In this document: piece by piece, positions 1-7,098 of the stretch
Position numbering within the stretch: the stretch's first letter is position 1
Layout of the letters: each line of letters starts with the position of its first letter
NCBI GenBank assembly: GCA_963709355.1
Contig: CAVPVY010000005.1
Location: forward strand, 310,001 to 374,000
Origin: PLOWO2-12-38-17 sp963709355
GTDB lineage: Bacteria; Planctomycetota; Brocadiia; Brocadiales; Brocadiaceae
Direction: 5' to 3'
DNA: 64,000 bases
Notes under the pieces: model-generated
Databases searched by the model: none
What the model saw: only the letters and a program-made list of their open reading frames with translations
Told to the model about the DNA's origin: nothing
Program-made: the position numbers and the translations under genes

Positions 1-2
1 AC

Positions 3-209
3 CTCGTATTGCCTGCTTATGATTATGTGCTAAAGTGTTCTCATGCCTTTAATATGCTGGATGCAAGGAGCGCTATCGGTGTCACACAACGCACGGGTTA
101 TATAGCAAGGGTAAGAAATCTTGCAAGGCGATGCGCAGAGAGTTACGTTAAGATGCGTGAGGCTTTGGGTTGGCCGCTTCTAAAGAACAAATCAACAGCA
201 GTTAATTAA
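3..209 (+). CDS. glyQ: Glycyl-tRNA synthetase alpha subunit, C-terminal end (partial)
   Basis: Only the last 68 codons are inside the window; the gene enters from the left edge. The visible residues (LPAYDYVLKCSHAFN, LDARSAIGVTQRTGYI, REALGWPL) match the conserved C-terminus of the alpha chain of the heterotetrameric bacterial glycyl-tRNA synthetase, which charges tRNA-Gly in the cytoplasm. The stop codon TAA at 207-209 overlaps the stop codon of the convergent mnmE gene, so there is no intergenic space between them. The family assignment is from recognition of the conserved tail; the catalytic core is not visible. Confidence 0.88.
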   Translation, partial: LVLPAYDYVLKCSHAFNMLDARSAIGVTQRTGYIARVRNLARRCAESYVKMREALGWPLLKNKSTAVN

Positions 210-1660
210 ATCCCACACAAACATGCAGCGAAGGTGTCTTTTATCTCATCAATTGTCTGAAGTATTTCATCAGTCTTATTTTTTGAGAGTATTGCCTGTA
301 ATAAGGTGCGGGCCTTCAGTAGTAATTGATATTGCCTTTTGTTAAAGATTACCGGCATGGCAGGTTTGTAATTTGTGTCAAACTCCTTCACAAGTCTTTT
401 ATTCAGGGTTTCCAAGCCTTCCTTTTTTTGCGCTGATATATTACACAGAGGTTGTTTAATTTCCATTTCAATCTTTTTTCCGTCCAGTTTTGTAGTCAGG
501 TCACACTTGTTAATAATTGGTATAATTGTATTTGTTCCTGTCTTTTGTTGTGAACAATCATGTCTTTTTTCTTGTAACCATGATTTTAGCGCAAGTAATA
601 TTTTATCGTCTTCGCGGTCAAAGGCTCTTGAATTATCGAATACTGCTATTACTTTGTCTGCACGTTTAATCTGCTCCATAGTCATCTCTATGCTTATGGA
701 TTCGAGTTTATCTTCTGTGTCCCTTATACCTGCAGTATCTATGAGCTCGAATGGGATGCCTTCAACGGAGATAAGCTCGCTCACATAATCTCTGGTTGTT
801 CCTGGTTCGTGATGTACAAGCATACGGTCTTCACCGAGAATGGCATTAATAAGCGTTGACTTGCCCACATTTGGCTTACCAACTATTACAAGTGTCTGAG
901 GGGATGTCAGGGCGATTCCAAAGGAAGCATCTTTCAATAAACTATTAATAAGGTCTATTAATTTTAAAAAAGTCTTATTTAGAGAATCACCCATGTCTTT
1001 GTGTTCAAAGGGGGGGGCGATAGGCGTCACTGAAGAATTGGAAGGATTCTTTTGCCCTTCATAAGGTTCTGTGTCAATAATTGTCTTGTAGTTGAATGAT
1101 TTATTGGTTAAGGAATTTCTTATGTTCCCGATAATATCCAGTTCGTGTTTTATTGCACCGGATAAAGCGCCGGCGTATTGGTCGAGCAAAACCTTTGTGC
1201 CAAGTTTTGTATGCACTTGAACCAGTTCCTGCAGAGCTTCCTTTTGGATAAAATCAATCTTGTCATTTTCAAAAGACTGTGACAATAAAGATTCCCACGT
1301 CGTTCCTTTAACACCATTAGCCTGTAAATGTTCAAAAATCTGAGTTACAACGCGGATACCTCCATGGCAGTTTATCTCCACTAAATCATTGCCTGTAAAA
1401 CTATCCTCTTTTTTTAAAATATTCAAAATAACCTCATCAATCTTCTGTCCGCTAATGTGGATATAACCATAATAAAGCTTATTGGAAACAGCGTTACAAA
1501 GGTCTGTAATTTTCTTCCCCTCAAATATGTTATTGACAATATATAGCGAATCAAGTCCGGATACGACAATCTTACCGATTCCGCCTTCACCAAGAGGTGT
1601 AACGATTGAGGCAATGGTTTCGTGTCGAGCGTGTTTATCTGTTTTATGTTTTCCAGGCAT
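206..1660 (-). CDS. mnmE: tRNA modification GTPase MnmE (TrmE), divergent C-terminus
   Basis: With MnmG, MnmE forms the carboxymethylaminomethyl group on wobble uridine of tRNAs. The 484-residue protein has the folate-binding N-terminal domain (ETIASIVTPLGEGGIGKIVVSG; VEINCHGG near residue 95), a helical domain, and an inserted G domain with GKPNVGKS, GTTRD, DTAG and NKCD motifs, so GTP binding is well supported. The length is normal for the family. It ends in CLCGI instead of the usual FCIGK tail that carries the catalytic cysteine; two cysteines are still close to the end. The segment between the N-terminal domain and the G domain is also weakly conserved. It could be a planctomycete variant or a paralogue. 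No clear ribosome-binding site precedes the chosen ATG. Confidence 0.85.
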   Translation of the reverse strand: MPGKHKTDKHARHETIASIVTPLGEGGIGKIVVSGLDSLYIVNNIFEGKKITDLCNAVSNKLYYGYIHISGQKIDEVILNILKKEDSFTGNDLVEINCHGGIRVVTQIFEHLQANGVKGTTWESLLSQSFENDKIDFIQKEALQELVQVHTKLGTKVLLDQYAGALSGAIKHELDIIGNIRNSLTNKSFNYKTIIDTEPYEGQKNPSNSSVTPIAPPFEHKDMGDSLNKTFLKLIDLINSLLKDASFGIALTSPQTLVIVGKPNVGKSTLINAILGEDRMLVHHEPGTTRDYVSELISVEGIPFELIDTAGIRDTEDKLESISIEMTMEQIKRADKVIAVFDNSRAFDREDDKILLALKSWLQEKRHDCSQQKTGTNTIIPIINKCDLTTKLDGKKIEMEIKQPLCNISAQKKEGLETLNKRLVKEFDTNYKPAMPVIFNKRQYQLLLKARTLLQAILSKNKTDEILQTIDEIKDTFAACLCGI

Positions 1661-1801
1661 TTTTAGTGAATAACAAATATGGGAATAAAATACCCGATAG
1701 ACGGTTGTAATATTGGAACAAAATACACGAAAGTATAATAGTGTTAGAGAAAATCAAAAATTTTAAAGAGTCTATCATATATATTATGTGGGCGCAAGTA
1801 G

Positions 1802-1820
1802 GACAGGCGTCCCGCCTGCC
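1802..1820. repeat. Extragenic GC-rich palindrome
   Basis: GACAGGCG-TCC-CGCCTGCC forms an 8-bp stem with a 3-base loop in an AT-rich intergenic stretch. Its GC content is much higher than its surroundings. It resembles short extragenic palindromes that are dispersed in many environmental genomes; only one copy is seen here. The rest of the gap from 1661 to 1937 shows no supported gene. Confidence 0.5.
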
Positions 1821-1937
1821 AATAGTTTTAATGCAAGGAATTTCTATCTTCCCGCGAAAGACACGAAAATGTCTGAATATTATTAGGGTTTGATATATTC
1901 CAGACGCTCTATTCTCCATGTACTTTTTAAAAAAGAC

Positions 1938-2129
1938 TCGACAAACACAGTTGGTTTTGGTTTATAAAAAAGACAAGTCCTTGAATATTTCATATAAATT
2001 TTGAGGAGAAAGCGAATGGCATTATTCTTGTAAACCAAGCTAAAATAAACCTAATTTTACTTTTAGTTTTACAGTTTTATTACACATAAAACGCATTTTC
2101 TGACAAAAGCTTCCGGGAAAGGCGTTTTT
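1938..2129 (+). promoter_or_regulatory. Degenerate orphan copy of the surface-protein leader
   Basis: This stretch is homologous to the leaders at 3395-3602 and 6848-7040. It keeps the upstream TCGACA element, the block GAATATTTCATATAAATT, the sigma-54 like -24 element (TGGCA at 2017-2021) and a hairpin with AAAACGC/GCGTTTTT arms ending in a T-run at about 2088-2129. The -12 element reads TTGTA instead of TTGCA, which should weaken sigma-54 use. No surface-protein gene follows on the plus strand; the next genes are a minus-strand toxin-antitoxin pair. It is probably a decayed promoter copy left by duplication or gene loss. Confidence 0.5.
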
Positions 2130-2185
2130 GTTTCAATTTTTCTGCGTACAGCACAGAAAAATTGTCCGAACAGAAATGCAGGAAA

Positions 2186-2459
2186 TTAACGATAGACATC
2201 CTTACGATGTCCAACGCGAATGATATGAATAATCTTCCGGGAAGGATAAACTTCATAGATAATACGATAATCTCCACAACGCGACGAATAACAACCGTGT
2301 TTTTCCCCTTTAAGAGGTTTGCCTGAAAAAGGGTTTTGAGGCGAGGGAGTCAATAAGTTTGATTATCCGATTGATGAAAGAAGGATTTGAATTTTTAAGT
2401 TTTTTGAGATCGCGGGCAGCTTTTGGGTCAATCTTGATGCTAAACCTGTCTGAGTCCAT
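2186..2459 (-). pseudogene. RelE/ParE-family toxin, frameshifted
   Basis: Reading from ATG at 2459, the protein starts MDSDRFSIKIDPKAARDLKKL and continues to SLASKPF. A one-base shift at the A5 run (2326-2330, T5 in the coding strand) is then needed to read SGKPLKGEKHGCYSSRCGDYRIIYEVYP...IIHIIRVGHRKDVYR and the stop at 2186. Removing one base gives a 90-residue protein of normal RelE length, with the C-terminal IIRVGHRKDVY signature of these mRNA-cleaving toxins. The 5' end overlaps the antitoxin gene by 20 bases, the usual arrangement. The shift lies in a homopolymer, so it could be a real inactivation or a sequencing error. Confidence 0.75.
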
Positions 2460-2640
2460 TTTTCAAGATTTTCCAGTCAAAGGTTTTACCCTTGCGGAAA
2501 TTTGCCCTGGCTTGAGCGATATCGCGGTCCAATTTGGGAGTAGGTATGTATCCCGCTTCTTTAAGTAGCGTGTAATATTCGTCAGCCGCGATTAATACCA
2601 TTGGTTTATCAATGGTTATAGGGTACATATTTTTTGCCAT
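2440..2640 (-). CDS. Antitoxin of the RelE-like pair (RelB/Phd-like)
   Basis: This is a 66-residue protein directly upstream of, and overlapping, the RelE-like toxin on the same strand. The N-terminus (MAKNMYPITIDKPMVLIAADEYYTLLKEAG) suggests a small DNA-binding fold, followed by a charged C-terminal tail (RDIAQARANFRKGKTFDWKILKNGLRQV) typical of the toxin-wrapping part of type II antitoxins. A GGGAG ribosome-binding site sits eight bases before the ATG. The role is inferred mainly from its position and size; the exact antitoxin family is not certain. If the toxin is truly broken, this is a solo antitoxin. Confidence 0.65.
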   Translation of the reverse strand: MAKNMYPITIDKPMVLIAADEYYTLLKEAGYIPTPKLDRDIAQARANFRKGKTFDWKILKNGLRQV

Positions 2641-2748
2641 AATTGTTACTCCCGCGAATCAAATTAACACATAAATATTGAACTGTCAAGTTTAAAGAAA
2701 GAATGGGAAACTATTCATTTCAGAAAGGGGTGTTTCTGAGGTTATGAA

Positions 2749-2988
2749 TCATAAAGAAACCGCTATGGCAGGTTCTTCGATGACCTTTATTTCATCTGAT
2801 GGTTGTGGCAGACTTTCCCCTGCATCAACCATATCTTCGATGTATATCTCGGCGGTATCTTTTATGTTTTCAAGCGCCTCATGCCGTAAATATCCCCAGC
2901 TCGAGCAACCGGGAAGTGCAGGGATTGATGCGCTCCAGCGTCCGTCTTCCTCTTCTTGCAAAGTAACTTTAAGAACAAACGTCTTCAT
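2749..2988 (-). CDS. HicB-family antitoxin-like protein, solo
   Basis: A 79-residue protein with the HicB-type partial RNase H fold: FVLKVTLQEEEDGRWSASIPALPGCSSWGYLRHEALENIKDTAEIYIEDMVDAGESLPQP. Upstream is a very good AGGAGG ribosome-binding site, seven to eight bases before the ATG. HicB normally neutralises the HicA mRNA interferase encoded next to it. I see no HicA-sized reading frame in the gaps on either side (2641-2748, 2989-3394), so this is a solo HicB-like gene. Solo members are common and their role is usually unknown. Confidence 0.75.
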   Translation of the reverse strand: MKTFVLKVTLQEEEDGRWSASIPALPGCSSWGYLRHEALENIKDTAEIYIEDMVDAGESLPQPSDEIKVIEEPAIAVSL

Positions 2989-3394
2989 TGAAGTGCCTCC
3001 TATTGTTAGGTTTGTTTATTGAGTTAAGATGCTGTCTTTCAAATTGTATGACCGATGATGAGTGAAGTCAAGCTCGATCATGGAAAGGATTTTGTTTTGA
3101 CAGGATTTGTGGGATGAATAATTGTGGGTTTTGTGCCTGAACGTGAATAAACTCTTATTTTTTATTTGTTTCCCCAGGTTCTTTGCGGTGAACTATCACG
3201 AAAAATCAGTGTAAATCAGTGTTTAAGTGCTTTCGACTGCAATTGTTAAGTTGTTTATTTTCCCCGTATGTTTTAGTGGCGTATGAAAGTCGCCAAAGGT
3301 CAAATTTATATATGCTCCATAGCTTGTCAATTGAAATATGAAGGTTTGATAATCACTATATTCTCTGTTCTCCGTTCTTTTTAGAAAAAAAGAC
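2989..3394. other. Intergenic stretch with degenerate dispersed-repeat fragments
   Basis: No gene is supported here. Fragments such as TTTTGACAGGATTTGTGGGAT (near 3094-3114), TTCTTTGCGGTGAACTATCAC (near 3180-3200) and AATCAGTGTAAATCAGTG (near 3205-3222) resemble short sequences that recur between genes in many environmental genomes. Related pieces occur in this window near 22561-22717, 49640-49665 and 54390-54412. They look like eroded repeats. Confidence 0.35.
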
Positions 3395-3423
3395 TTGACA
3401 ACACAGGTGATTTTTGTTTTATA
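3395..3423 (+). promoter_or_regulatory. Possible sigma-70 type promoter in leader copy 1
   Basis: TTGACA (3395-3400) is followed after 17 bases by TTTATA (3418-3423), with TATAGA as an alternative -10 two bases later. The same TTGACA and spacer occur in leader copy 2 at 6848. If used, this promoter would give a longer transcript that includes the small in-frame ORF at 3468-3626. It lies about 75 bases upstream of the sigma-54 type element, so its conservation could also reflect recent duplication only. Confidence 0.4.
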
Positions 3424-3467
3424 GATAAATCCTGGAATATTTCATATAAATTCTGAGGAGAAAGAGC

Positions 3468-3626
3468 ATGGCATTATCCTTGCAAGCCAAGCCAAGCCAA
3501 GCCAAGCCAAGCCAAGATACTTCTAATATTACTTTTAGTTTTACAGTCTTATTAACACATAAAACGCCTTTTCTGGCCAGAGTGCTGGGGAGGCGTTTTT
3601 TTGTTTCTCTGCGTTCTCAGCGGTGA
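3468..3626 (+). CDS. Possible 52-residue leader ORF, copy 1 (doubtful)
   Basis: ATG at 3468 has a good GAGGAG ribosome-binding site seven bases upstream and opens a 52-codon frame (MALSLQAKPSQ... ending VSLRSQR) to TGA at 3624. The frame runs through the GCCAA tract and the hairpin. The same ORF stays open in copy 2 (6921-7064, 47 codons) despite a 15-base length difference. The ATG overlaps the sigma-54 -24 element, so it could be translated only from an upstream promoter. It may be an accident of a duplicated leader. Confidence 0.25.
   Translation: MALSLQAKPSQAKPSQDTSNITFSFTVLLTHKTPFLARVLGRRFFVSLRSQR
3469..3484 (+). promoter_or_regulatory. Sigma-54 type promoter, leader copy 1
   Basis: TGGCATTATCCTTGCA has GG and GC separated by exactly ten bases and matches the -24/-12 consensus TGGCAC-N5-TTGCA in nearly all positions. 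Transcription would start about 12 bases downstream, inside the GCCAA repeat tract, leaving a leader of roughly 165 bases before the GTG start of the gene at 3661. Sigma-54 promoters need an activator ATPase; I cannot identify its binding site. The identical 16-mer is found at 6922-6937 in front of the paralogous gene. Confidence 0.72.
3486..3515 (+). repeat. Six tandem GCCAA units in leader copy 1
   Basis: The 5-base unit GCCAA is repeated six times just after the sigma-54 -12 element, at the expected transcription start. Leader copy 2 has only three related units (GCCGA, GCCAA, GCCAA at 6939-6953). The difference is 15 bases, so the tract changes length between copies. Unit-number changes here could alter the start region or leader length. 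Confidence 0.7.
3561..3602 (+). terminator. Leader hairpin with T-run (attenuator), copy 1
   Basis: AAAACGCC (3561-3568) pairs with GGCGTTTT (3592-3599), extended inward by T-G/T-A pairs, and is followed by a run of T. It has the form of an intrinsic terminator but lies inside the 5' leader, between the sigma-54 type promoter and the start codon of the surface-protein gene. It may act as an attenuator. A matching structure occurs at 6999-7040 and a variant one at 2088-2129, where inner base changes preserve pairing. Confidence 0.6.
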
Positions 3627-3660
3627 GATATTATCTAATCGAAAGGGAGGTAGTAAGACT

Positions 3661-6099
3661 GTGAGAAAGAAGCTGTTGGGTTTTATGCAGGTCAGGTTTG
3701 GTATTTTGTGGTGTATGGCAGTTCTTTTATCTGCAATGTTCCCGGCGAAAGCCCTTCTGGCTGGACAGGAGGGGACAGAAATCTGCAAACTCCTCACAAA
3801 CAAAACTGCCTTTGAAAAAGCACAAATCAAATCCCGTGAAATTGCCAAGCGTGATTTGAAGGGTGAATACACAAACACACAACACGGCGTAAGAGTGGAA
3901 ATAATCGGTGAAGCAAAAGAAATTAACATCAATGGACAGAGTGGTATCGAACTCTTTGCAAAGGCGTGGAGAGGAACTCAACAACTCGGCTTCGGTAAAG
4001 ACGGCTCGGTTGAAATAGAAAGGTTTAGGATATTTAACCCGCCTATTCTGGTTAACGACCCGAATGGGGATATTGTAAGAGAATGGAAGGATAGCGAAAC
4101 TGGAGAATTAAAACAAAGAAAATTAAGAGAAGACCCGATTGAAGCGATACGGCAATCTCTTGCTCATACGGTAAAAATTGTAGGCAAAGACAATAACAAT
4201 ATCACAGTAGGTAAAGTGGGAAACACCACTTCCACTTTTTATCCTAACGCAGGAGCGGTAAGCCCTTGTGACGGATATGTATATTATAATAGCGAGAATG
4301 ATACTTGGGCACATCATCACGATGCTGCAAATGGCAACACTGTCAGCGTTACTGAACTTGAAAAAGACTTTTTTGACCTTTTTATAGGTAGTATAAGAAC
4401 TGGAAGTACTATTGTCGGTACTTGGAACTACTTTAATCGTTCTATTGCCAATTTTGATACTTCATCAATTCCCGATACTGATAATATAACATCGGCTACT
4501 TTTTCATTTACATCAAGAACTAAAAGAAACGGAGGCGGTGTGTGGGGTGCAGATGTGGTAGATGCCATAATTACAGGCGTAAGTCCAGCAACGACAGACA
4601 ACATAGTTGATGGAGATTATAGTGCTTTTGGTTCAACTTTATTTTGTAGGGTCGTATTTGCTGATGTAGTTACAGATAGTGCTACTTATAACGATGCTCT
4701 ACTTAACTCATCAGGACTCTCATATATTTCTAAAACAGGAGTGACTTCACTCGGTTTTAGGTCAAAAGCAGACTTTGATAATGTTGAACCAGCGGCGGCT
4801 GGAACAAGTCTATCAGGAGATATTTTAGGTAAATCCGCAGATGCCGCAGGCACAGCTCAAGACCCTAAATTAGTAGTGGTGCATAGCGAACCAACCCCAA
4901 CCCCAACGCCGACACCAACTCCTACGCCATCACCAAGTCCGTCACCTTCACCAACACCAACTGATACGCCGACACCAACGCCAACTGATACGCCAACACC
5001 AACGCCAACTGATACGCCAACACCAACACCAACCTGTACGGACGATTATGAGCCAAACGACAGTTCCTTACAGGCGTATGGTCCTTTAACCTCTGGTTCG
5101 AGTTACAGTGGAAAGATTTGTTCAAGTAGCGATGTTGATTGGTTCAAGGTCATCGAAATGCTCTCTGGTAAGATATACCTGGACTTAACAGTACCGTCTT
5201 CTGATGATTATGACTTGGAGCTATATAGTTCATTGGACATATTGGTTTCCGAATCCACCAACGGTACTGGTGTGAGCGAATCAATCCGTTATGATGACGC
5301 CACAACGGGAACTTACTATATACGGGTTTTAGGATACAACGGGTCGTATAACACAACAAGTCAGTATACTCTTACGTATACTTTTATTCATTATGATGTG
5401 CCGCCAACACCAACACCAACACTAACGCTAGTTGGTACGCCACCGCCAACAGTAACACCAACGCCTTGCATAGGTGATATTGCTGGTCAGGTGACTGATG
5501 CAACAACAGGCGGTCTGATAGGTGGCGCTACGGTATCATATGGCATAGGTACATCGCGTCAAAATTTCACGATAATTGATAGCGCAACGACGAATGCTCA
5601 GGGCGCTTATGCATTCCAGGGCGTTGATTGCGGCGACTATGTTGTTGCGGCAGACGCAAATGGTTATTCAAGGTCAATAGCGGATAATGTAGCAACGCCG
5701 GTTACGGTGTTTGATGTTCAGACAACACGAGTTGACTTTGCATTGGAGCCAGAAGCGGTACCAACACCAACAGCAACACCAACTCCAACGCCGGTACCAT
5801 GCGATGTTGCCACGGCAATAACTGCAAGTTCATCTACAGTTACAGTAGCGAAGGGCAATAGCACGGAAGTAACTGTGACGGTAACAGGAGTTGATGGTTG
5901 CAGGGTAGTAAATGATAAGGTGAAGGCAACTTCCAATGACACAAGCATAGCCACGGTTTCACCGTCTAAGGTGACGACAGATGCTAATGGTCATGCAACA
6001 TTCACGATTACAGGCAACGAGGAGGGTTCAGCAAGGGTAAAGTTTAGGGAGTCCACGGCTAACCTGAAGATAAAGACAACAGTAAATGTAACGAAGTAA
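3661..6099 (+). CDS. Secreted multidomain surface protein (PPC, carboxypeptidase-regulatory-like, Ig-like domains)
   Basis: I choose GTG at 3661 because GGGAGG lies ten bases upstream and the protein then begins with a signal peptide (VRKKLLGFMQVRFGILWCMAVLLSAMFPAKALLAG). The 812-residue product has an unrecognised N-terminal half containing a beta-rich part near residues 230-400 (TWNYFNRSIANFDTSSIP...). A Pro-Thr/Ser linker follows, then a PPC-like domain (CTDDYEPNDSS...GTYYIRVLGY), a carboxypeptidase-regulatory-like beta sandwich (IAGQVTDATTGGLIGGATV) and a bacterial Ig-like domain at the end. It is probably exported and exposed at the cell surface or in the matrix. No PEP-CTERM or LPXTG anchor is present. 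The last 661 bases are nearly identical to those of the paralogue at 7099-9792. Confidence 0.8.
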   Translation: MRKKLLGFMQVRFGILWCMAVLLSAMFPAKALLAGQEGTEICKLLTNKTAFEKAQIKSREIAKRDLKGEYTNTQHGVRVEIIGEAKEININGQSGIELFAKAWRGTQQLGFGKDGSVEIERFRIFNPPILVNDPNGDIVREWKDSETGELKQRKLREDPIEAIRQSLAHTVKIVGKDNNNITVGKVGNTTSTFYPNAGAVSPCDGYVYYNSENDTWAHHHDAANGNTVSVTELEKDFFDLFIGSIRTGSTIVGTWNYFNRSIANFDTSSIPDTDNITSATFSFTSRTKRNGGGVWGADVVDAIITGVSPATTDNIVDGDYSAFGSTLFCRVVFADVVTDSATYNDALLNSSGLSYISKTGVTSLGFRSKADFDNVEPAAAGTSLSGDILGKSADAAGTAQDPKLVVVHSEPTPTPTPTPTPTPSPSPSPSPTPTDTPTPTPTDTPTPTPTDTPTPTPTCTDDYEPNDSSLQAYGPLTSGSSYSGKICSSSDVDWFKVIEMLSGKIYLDLTVPSSDDYDLELYSSLDILVSESTNGTGVSESIRYDDATTGTYYIRVLGYNGSYNTTSQYTLTYTFIHYDVPPTPTPTLTLVGTPPPTVTPTPCIGDIAGQVTDATTGGLIGGATVSYGIGTSRQNFTIIDSATTNAQGAYAFQGVDCGDYVVAADANGYSRSIADNVATPVTVFDVQTTRVDFALEPEAVPTPTATPTPTPVPCDVATAITASSSTVTVAKGNSTEVTVTVTGVDGCRVVNDKVKATSNDTSIATVSPSKVTTDANGHATFTITGNEEGSARVKFRESTANLKIKTTVNVTK
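5415..6075 (+). repeat. 661-bp direct repeat shared with 9108-9768 (copy 1)
   Basis: This stretch encodes the regulatory-like and Ig-like C-terminal domains of the first surface protein and aligns without gaps to 9108-9768, with only about eight base differences by eye. The upstream parts of the two genes are much more different. This pattern suggests recent duplication with gene conversion, or domain shuffling, of the 3' ends. Confidence 0.85.
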
Positions 6100-6113
6100 A
6101 ACTCAACAATCAC

Positions 6114-6545
6114 CTATATGTTTGGAAGCATTGACGCTAGGAACTCTACAGAATGGGAATAGGAGTAGTATCTAAAATGTTCGTCGAAAGCAAAAACGGC
6201 TTCGATATCAAAATGGTTAATCAGGGCAAAGCTTGTGCAATCCGTAAAACTTAATCTTTTATCTGCTAATTGTCTAAAGATGGTCTTTGCTGCTTCCTCA
6301 ATATCTTCTGTAATACGGAGAATAATAATATGGCTTTTTTGTATTTCATCCATAAATCCAACAGATACAGCATGACTACCTCTTGTTTTAAGGAGGGTAT
6401 AGACTTCATCCAATACGTAATCAGAACTATAGATATGTGCCTTTTCATATTGAATTTGTTTGTAGATAATTTTTGCTGTAGAGTTAAATTGGTCTTTAGG
6501 AACAGTAAGAGCACAGAATGCGCTCGTATCTATAAAGACCTTCAA
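6114..6545 (-). CDS. PIN-domain toxin (VapC-like)
   Basis: A 143-residue PIN-domain ribonuclease. The acidic metal-binding residues are visible: D6 in MKVFIDTSAF, E in DEVYTLL near residue 47, D in RLSFTDCTSF near residue 102, and D in VFAFDEHF near residue 119. VapC toxins cleave tRNA or rRNA and are held inactive by the antitoxin. The ATG overlaps the antitoxin stop by four bases, so the two are translationally coupled. The pair sits, in opposite orientation, between the two paralogous surface-protein genes. Confidence 0.85.
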   Translation of the reverse strand: MKVFIDTSAFCALTVPKDQFNSTAKIIYKQIQYEKAHIYSSDYVLDEVYTLLKTRGSHAVSVGFMDEIQKSHIIILRITEDIEEAAKTIFRQLADKRLSFTDCTSFALINHFDIEAVFAFDEHFRYYSYSHSVEFLASMLPNI

Positions 6546-6766
6546 TCTGTATCCTCTCCGTAGAGATATTTATCATGATGAATGGAAAGGTCTGTATCGG
6601 AACAATCCTTGGCTATATCAATAATCCCGTGTAGATTGCATTCTTTTGCTTGATATTCATTCGCACCGGGTAGGATTATTGTAACTTTTTCATGTTCCTT
6701 GATATGTATTTTATCCAAAGGTTTAAAAACTCCGTTTTCAAATATTGCTTCAATGGTTTTTGCCAT
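6542..6766 (-). CDS. DUF104-family antitoxin of the PIN toxin
   Basis: A 74-residue protein starting MAKTIEAIFENGVFKPLDKIHIKEHEKVTIIL, the N-terminal beta hairpin typical of DUF104 (AF2212-like) antitoxins, which pair with PIN-domain toxins. A longer frame begins at 6784, but the start at 6766 has AAAGGAG at correct spacing and fits the family N-terminus, so I prefer it. The acidic C-terminal tail (CSDTDLSIHHDKYLYGEDTD) likely wraps the toxin. It is the first gene of the pair. Confidence 0.78.
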   Translation of the reverse strand: MAKTIEAIFENGVFKPLDKIHIKEHEKVTIILPGANEYQAKECNLHGIIDIAKDCSDTDLSIHHDKYLYGEDTD

Positions 6767-6847
6767 AGCTTTTTCTCCTTTCATTCGTGATTATACATTT
6801 ATTGTGTGTTTTGTAAAGGCCAAATTAAGTACTATGAGAAAAAAGAC

Positions 6848-6876
6848 TTGACAACACAGGTGATTTTTGTTCTATA
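6848..6876 (+). promoter_or_regulatory. Possible sigma-70 type promoter in leader copy 2
   Basis: TTGACA at 6848-6853, then a 17-base spacer and TCTATA, is the counterpart of the element at 3395 in leader copy 1; one T to C change alters the -10. It would drive transcription through the sigma-54 type element and the leader hairpin toward the gene at 7099. The supporting evidence is only the hexamers and their retention in both copies. Confidence 0.35.
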
Positions 6877-6921
6877 GATAAATCCTGGAATATTTCATAT
6901 AAATTCTGAGGAAAAAGAGCA

Positions 6922-6937
6922 TGGCATTATCCTTGCA
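6922..6937 (+). promoter_or_regulatory. Sigma-54 type promoter, leader copy 2
   Basis: This is the same 16-mer, TGGCATTATCCTTGCA, as at 3469-3484, with GG-N10-GC spacing. It lies about 175 bases before the GTG start at 7099. The shared promoter and leader imply that the two surface-protein paralogues respond to the same sigma-54 activator. Confidence 0.72.
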
Positions 6938-6998
6938 GGCCGAGCCAAGCCAAGATACACCTAATTTTACTTTTAGTTTTACAGTTTTAGTAACACAT

Positions 6999-7040
6999 AA
7001 AACGCCTTTTCTGGCCAGAGTGCTGGGGAGGCGTTTTTTT
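6999..7040 (+). terminator. Leader hairpin with T-run (attenuator), copy 2
   Basis: AAAACGCC (6999-7006) pairs with GGCGTTTT (7030-7037), followed by further T. It is identical in its core to the hairpin at 3561-3602 and in the same position relative to the promoter and the GTG start. It may terminate transcription in the leader unless read through. Confidence 0.6.
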
Positions 7041-7098
7041 GTTTTTCTGCGTTCTCAGCGGTGAGATATTATCTAATCGAAAGGGAGGTAGTAAGACT

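Noticed and set aside
1644..1919. A 91-codon minus-strand ORF upstream of mnmE
   Set aside because: It runs over the extragenic palindrome and the start of mnmE, with no ribosome-binding site or recognisable domain.
2749..2988. Complete HicAB pair
   Set aside because: No HicA-sized frame with its double-stranded-RNA-binding fold is next to the HicB-like gene.
3486..3515. GCCAA repeats as a CRISPR-like array
   Set aside because: The unit is only 5 bases with no spacers; it is a simple tandem tract.
3395..3602. Leader as a known riboswitch (for example cyclic-di-GMP)
   Set aside because: I could not match the conserved cores of riboswitch classes that I know; only a promoter pair and a terminator-like hairpin are supported.
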